Of a stretch of 8,565 nucleotides of DNA, positions 6,169 through 8,565 are shown in pieces. This stretch comes from Planctomycetota bacterium (lineage in GTDB: Bacteria > Planctomycetota > Planctomycetia > Planctomycetales > Planctomycetaceae), in assembly GCA_024278285.1 (NCBI GenBank), contig JAJRTM010000902.1, positions 1-8,565 on the forward strand, read 5' to 3'. The translations under genes were made by a program, and so were the position numbers. Under the pieces are notes generated by a model. That model was given only the letters and a program-made list of their open reading frames with translations, did not search any database and was not told where the DNA came from. Position 1 is the first letter of the stretch, and each line of letters begins with the position of its first letter.

Positions 6169-6400
6169 CAGCAGGGTGCGTCACGATGCACCTTACTTGA
6201 CCAGTATAAAAGGTGATAACGGGCAGGGGAGATGAGGCCGGATGCCTCTTGTGAGAGAGACTGAATGTCTGGGTTAATCCCAGACGGTCAGTTGAATTCA
6301 GATGACAGGGACGCGGTGTTGAACGAGATGTCATTCAATCGTTCGGCATGGCAAGTTAAAACGAGATAACCAGCCTTAATGGCTTTGGCGGAGTGCAAGG
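6169..6400 (+). promoter_or_regulatory. Structured 232-base leader before cpaC
   Basis: No gene is supported here. Several local inverted repeats are visible: 6173-6194 (AGGGTGCG/TGCACCTT with two G-T pairs), GAGGC/GCCTC at 6234-6238 and 6244-6248, a compound hairpin at 6259-6293, and GATGACA (6301-6307) with TGTCATT (6329-6335). The compound hairpin has a perfect GTCTGGG/CCCAGAC stem (6267-6273, 6279-6285), loop TTAAT, a 2x2 internal loop and an ACTGA/TCAGT lower stem. GGAG (6390-6393) is the cpaC ribosome binding site. I do not recognise a known riboswitch, and the first hairpin resembles a dispersed repeat. Partial transcription termination or control of secretin translation is possible. 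Confidence 0.4.
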
Positions 6401-8269
6401 ATGCAACCGTATCGGACTATATTGGGACTTGTTGTGACAGGATTTCTTTTCTGCTCACCAATAGGAGCCCACGCGCAAAATCAATTTCCCCCTGTTGCCA
6501 AGGGGGAGATTTTCCATATTTTTTCTGCTCGAAATGAACTATCGCTTGTCGAGAAGTTTTCTCGCGTGGTCGAACTGGAAAACCGCATCACGCGTGTTGA
6601 TGGTTTTGATCCTGCCATTATTACGGTTTCTGCATTAAGCCCACATCGCATCCGCTTACAGGCAGTCACAGCGGGAGTCACTACGCTGGTTCTGGTTGAT
6701 GAAAATGGCAAAACATATTCGGTGGAAATATTCGTCGAAGGAGACGTTCGCCATTTGCAGTCTTACCTTTCACGCTTCTTTCCCGATTCTACCGTTTCGG
6801 CAATCAAAGTGAAAGACAGCATTGTTCTGAGGGGCATTGTTGCTGATCCTGCACACATTGCACAAATTACTGAAATTGCAGAGCAGTTCTATCCCAAAGT
6901 TATCAATCAAATGCAATTTGGTTCCGCTAACCAGGTTCGGCTACAAGTTCGAATTATGGAAGCGCAACGCTCAAAAATCAGGCAGTTTGGTTTTAACTGG
7001 TCGTTGTTGACTAACAATGGTTACATTTCGAGTAACCCGGGAAGCCTGGCAGCCCCGAACGGAGCGACGCTCGCACCGGGGGGACCGAATACACTTACCT
7101 ACCCCGCAGCTGCACTTACTGGTTCTTCAATGAGCTTTGGCTTAGTTAATTCGAATTACATCTTCCGTGGATTTCTGGAAGCTCTCAAGGAAGAAGGTTT
7201 GCTTCGCGTTTTGGTGGAATCATCTGTCGTTGCAGACAGCGGTCGTCCAGCCACTCTGTTTTCAGGAGGAGAATTTCCGATTCTGGTTCCTCAATCGCTG
7301 GGAACAATTTCAGTCGAATGGCGAGAATTTGGTGTGAAGCTGGATGCGGTTCCGATTGTTCTTGGTAAAGGTCAGGTTATCCTGGAAATTGCAACTGAAT
7401 TTAGTGAGCGAGACTTTGCCAATGCAGCCTCACTGAACAATACAACCATTCCCGCTTTAACAACCAGAGAAGCCAACACGCAGGTTCGCATGCGTTTGGG
7501 CCAAACTTTAATGATCGGCGGATTGTTAGCGACCCGCTACACTTCTGAAACAGATAAGATTCCTTTGCTGGGAGAGCTTCCTGTTATTGGAGCCGCATTC
7601 CGCAGAGTAAGGTATGATGAAACCGAGACCGAATTAATCATTCTGGTCACTCCCGAATACGTTGCACCACTTAATCCCGATCAGGTTCCTGAAGGAGGTC
7701 CAGGAATGTTCAGCGATGTTCCGACTGATCGTGAATTATTCTTGCAAGGATTGATGGAAGTTCCCAACTATGGTGGCCCCACACCACCGCCACCAGCCGG
7801 TTCAGTGGGACCGATGGACTACCCGATTGAACAATACGCACCGACACCAACAAGGTTTATGCCTCAGATTGAAGGTTCTCCGACTTCTGGAATGATGAAC
7901 AATCAGCCTCGTTATGTGCCCAGCGAAGAGCCAATGCCTAACGATTTCATTGAACGCGATGTGATGCCCCTGTTACCCACGCCGGTTGAAATGCAGAAGC
8001 AATCTATTCCTAAATTACCTGCCCCTGCTGTGAAATCGATCAAGCATGAAGCTAGCTCAAACAATAATAAAGTGACTCCAGCCAGCGTCTGGCATCAATC
8101 AGCCAGAAGCCAAAAACGTAAAACTTCGCAATTTAGCTGGGCAAAGCAGGACAGCGCCCAACCATCAACTCAACCATCAACCCCGCCAGCATTAATATTG
8201 CCAGCGGTATCAAAGAAACAAACAAAGAGTCCCACTGGTCAGCCTGCTGTCGAGGCCCCCAACCCGTAG
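6401..8269 (+). CDS. cpaC: Tad pilus secretin, CpaC/RcpA family, with proline-rich tail
   Basis: This 622-residue protein would form the outer-membrane channel for the Flp fibre. A signal peptide (residues 1-25) ends in AHA before Gln26. Residues about 40-112 are the pilus-secretin N-terminal domain (SRVVELENRITRVDGFDP through VEIFVEG). Residues 113-175 form a BON-like domain (VKDSIVLRGIVADPAH). VRLQVRIMEAQRSKIRQFGFNWS (179-201) leads into the secretin core (about 255-425), with ALKEEGLLRVLVESSVVADSG, FSGGEFPILVPQ, EFGVKLDAVPIV and the ending LPVIGAAFRR...ETELIILVTPEYVAPL. The core is complete. The last 200 residues are unusual: low complexity, rich in Pro, with TPPPP (461-465), QPSTQPST (587-594), and 11 Lys/Arg against 2 acidic residues in 541-610. 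CpaC proteins usually end soon after the VTP motif, so this tail is extra. GGAG (6390-6393) lies seven bases before the ATG. Confidence 0.94.
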   Translation: MQPYRTILGLVVTGFLFCSPIGAHAQNQFPPVAKGEIFHIFSARNELSLVEKFSRVVELENRITRVDGFDPAIITVSALSPHRIRLQAVTAGVTTLVLVDENGKTYSVEIFVEGDVRHLQSYLSRFFPDSTVSAIKVKDSIVLRGIVADPAHIAQITEIAEQFYPKVINQMQFGSANQVRLQVRIMEAQRSKIRQFGFNWSLLTNNGYISSNPGSLAAPNGATLAPGGPNTLTYPAAALTGSSMSFGLVNSNYIFRGFLEALKEEGLLRVLVESSVVADSGRPATLFSGGEFPILVPQSLGTISVEWREFGVKLDAVPIVLGKGQVILEIATEFSERDFANAASLNNTTIPALTTREANTQVRMRLGQTLMIGGLLATRYTSETDKIPLLGELPVIGAAFRRVRYDETETELIILVTPEYVAPLNPDQVPEGGPGMFSDVPTDRELFLQGLMEVPNYGGPTPPPPAGSVGPMDYPIEQYAPTPTRFMPQIEGSPTSGMMNNQPRYVPSEEPMPNDFIERDVMPLLPTPVEMQKQSIPKLPAPAVKSIKHEASSNNNKVTPASVWHQSARSQKRKTSQFSWAKQDSAQPSTQPSTPPALILPAVSKKQTKSPTGQPAVEAPNP

Positions 8270-8283
8270 AAAAATTGATGCCT

Positions 8284-8300
8284 GGGGCAACAAACGCCCC
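8284..8300. repeat. Short hairpin between cpaC and cpaE
   Basis: GGGGC (8284-8288) pairs with GCCCC (8296-8300) across a 7-base loop, 15 bases after the cpaC stop. No T run follows (TTGCTAGTA). The cpaC-cpaE gap is 106 bases. It may slow or stabilise the transcript rather than end it. Confidence 0.3.
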
Positions 8301-8375
8301 TTGCTAGTATACCTCAACCAAACTTTTTGTTGTTAAGTTATTTCCTATGCAAAACATCTTTGGAGCGTGTTCGTT

Positions 8376-8565
8376 ATGAAAAGGGTTATTCGACTTGCGG
8401 TTGTCGATCCCAGTGACGCAACACGGACGCAACTGAAAAATTTGATGCTCGGTGTCGATACCGTCTGGCTGGAAGCAGAATGCTCCCGGTACGAATTCTT
8501 CATGGATGTTGCCATGCAGACTCAACCAGATATTGCGCTCATCTCGCTCGATGCCGATCCAACAA
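8376..8565 (+). CDS. cpaE: CpaE/TadZ-like protein, N-terminal part (cut by window end)
   Basis: The 63 complete codons visible encode MKRVIRLAVVDPSDATRTQL and onward, with a strand-Asp-helix pattern at the start (LAVVDPSDATRTQLKNL, residues 7-23) and a later strand DIALISLDAD (52-61). This is the layout of the receiver-like domain at the N-terminus of CpaE/TadZ proteins, which precedes a MinD/ParA-type ATPase domain expected beyond the window. CpaE/TadZ localises the Tad machine to its site on the inner membrane. The position directly after the secretin supports the call; the sequence alone would also allow a response-regulator receiver domain. GGAG (8362-8365) lies ten bases before the ATG, slightly far but usable. 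Confidence 0.72.
   Translation, partial: MKRVIRLAVVDPSDATRTQLKNLMLGVDTVWLEAECSRYEFFMDVAMQTQPDIALISLDADPT

Noticed and set aside
6169..6400. Cyclic-di-GMP riboswitch before cpaC
   Set aside because: This would suit a pilus locus, but the conserved GEMM core sequences and tetraloop-receptor layout are not visible.

Overview
The window looks like a chromosomal segment from a member of the Planctomycetota. That assignment is an inference. It rests on the character of the pilus proteins, the four-helix-like membrane protein at the left, a sulfotransferase-family gene, moderate GC content, loosely spaced genes on one strand, and intergenic gaps filled with short hairpin repeats. No rRNA or marker gene is present to settle the taxonomy. 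All credible genes are on the + strand.

Left part (1-2697): accessory or housekeeping genes with no obvious link to each other. A small CoA-binding (Rossmann-fold) protein is followed 44 bases later by a membrane-protein gene that appears broken. Its frame changes at a run of nine G, and the restored frame then meets an in-frame TGA in the middle of its last membrane helix. After a gap holding a perfect 12-bp inverted repeat comes an intact PAPS-dependent-type sulfotransferase.

Right part (about 2700-8565): the front half of a Tad/Flp (type IVc) pilus locus, in the order Flp prepilin, prepilin peptidase (CpaA/TadV), CpaB/RcpC, secretin CpaC/RcpA and the start of CpaE/TadZ, which runs off the window. 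The 57-residue prepilin gene is short, has a strong ribosome binding site and is followed by a terminator-like hairpin. This suits a major subunit made in excess of the assembly proteins. CpaA would cleave the pilin after Gly17, the secretin forms the outer-membrane channel, CpaB is the periplasmic partner of the secretin, and CpaE helps place the machine at the inner membrane. The motor ATPase and the TadB/TadC platform are expected beyond the right edge.

The less expected content lies in the gaps and tails. The gaps between flp, cpaA and cpaB carry several unrelated palindromic elements: a 151-bp element with 25-bp inverted ends, a 79-bp element with 18-bp inverted ends, and small REP-like hairpins. 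A 33-codon hydrophobic reading frame with the best Shine-Dalgarno sequence in the window lies between flp and cpaA. The 232-base gap before cpaC can fold into several hairpins. CpaB ends in a long acidic tail, and CpaC ends in a long proline-rich, partly basic tail; the two could interact in the periplasm. I see no CRISPR array, tRNA, rRNA, complete insertion sequence or origin.
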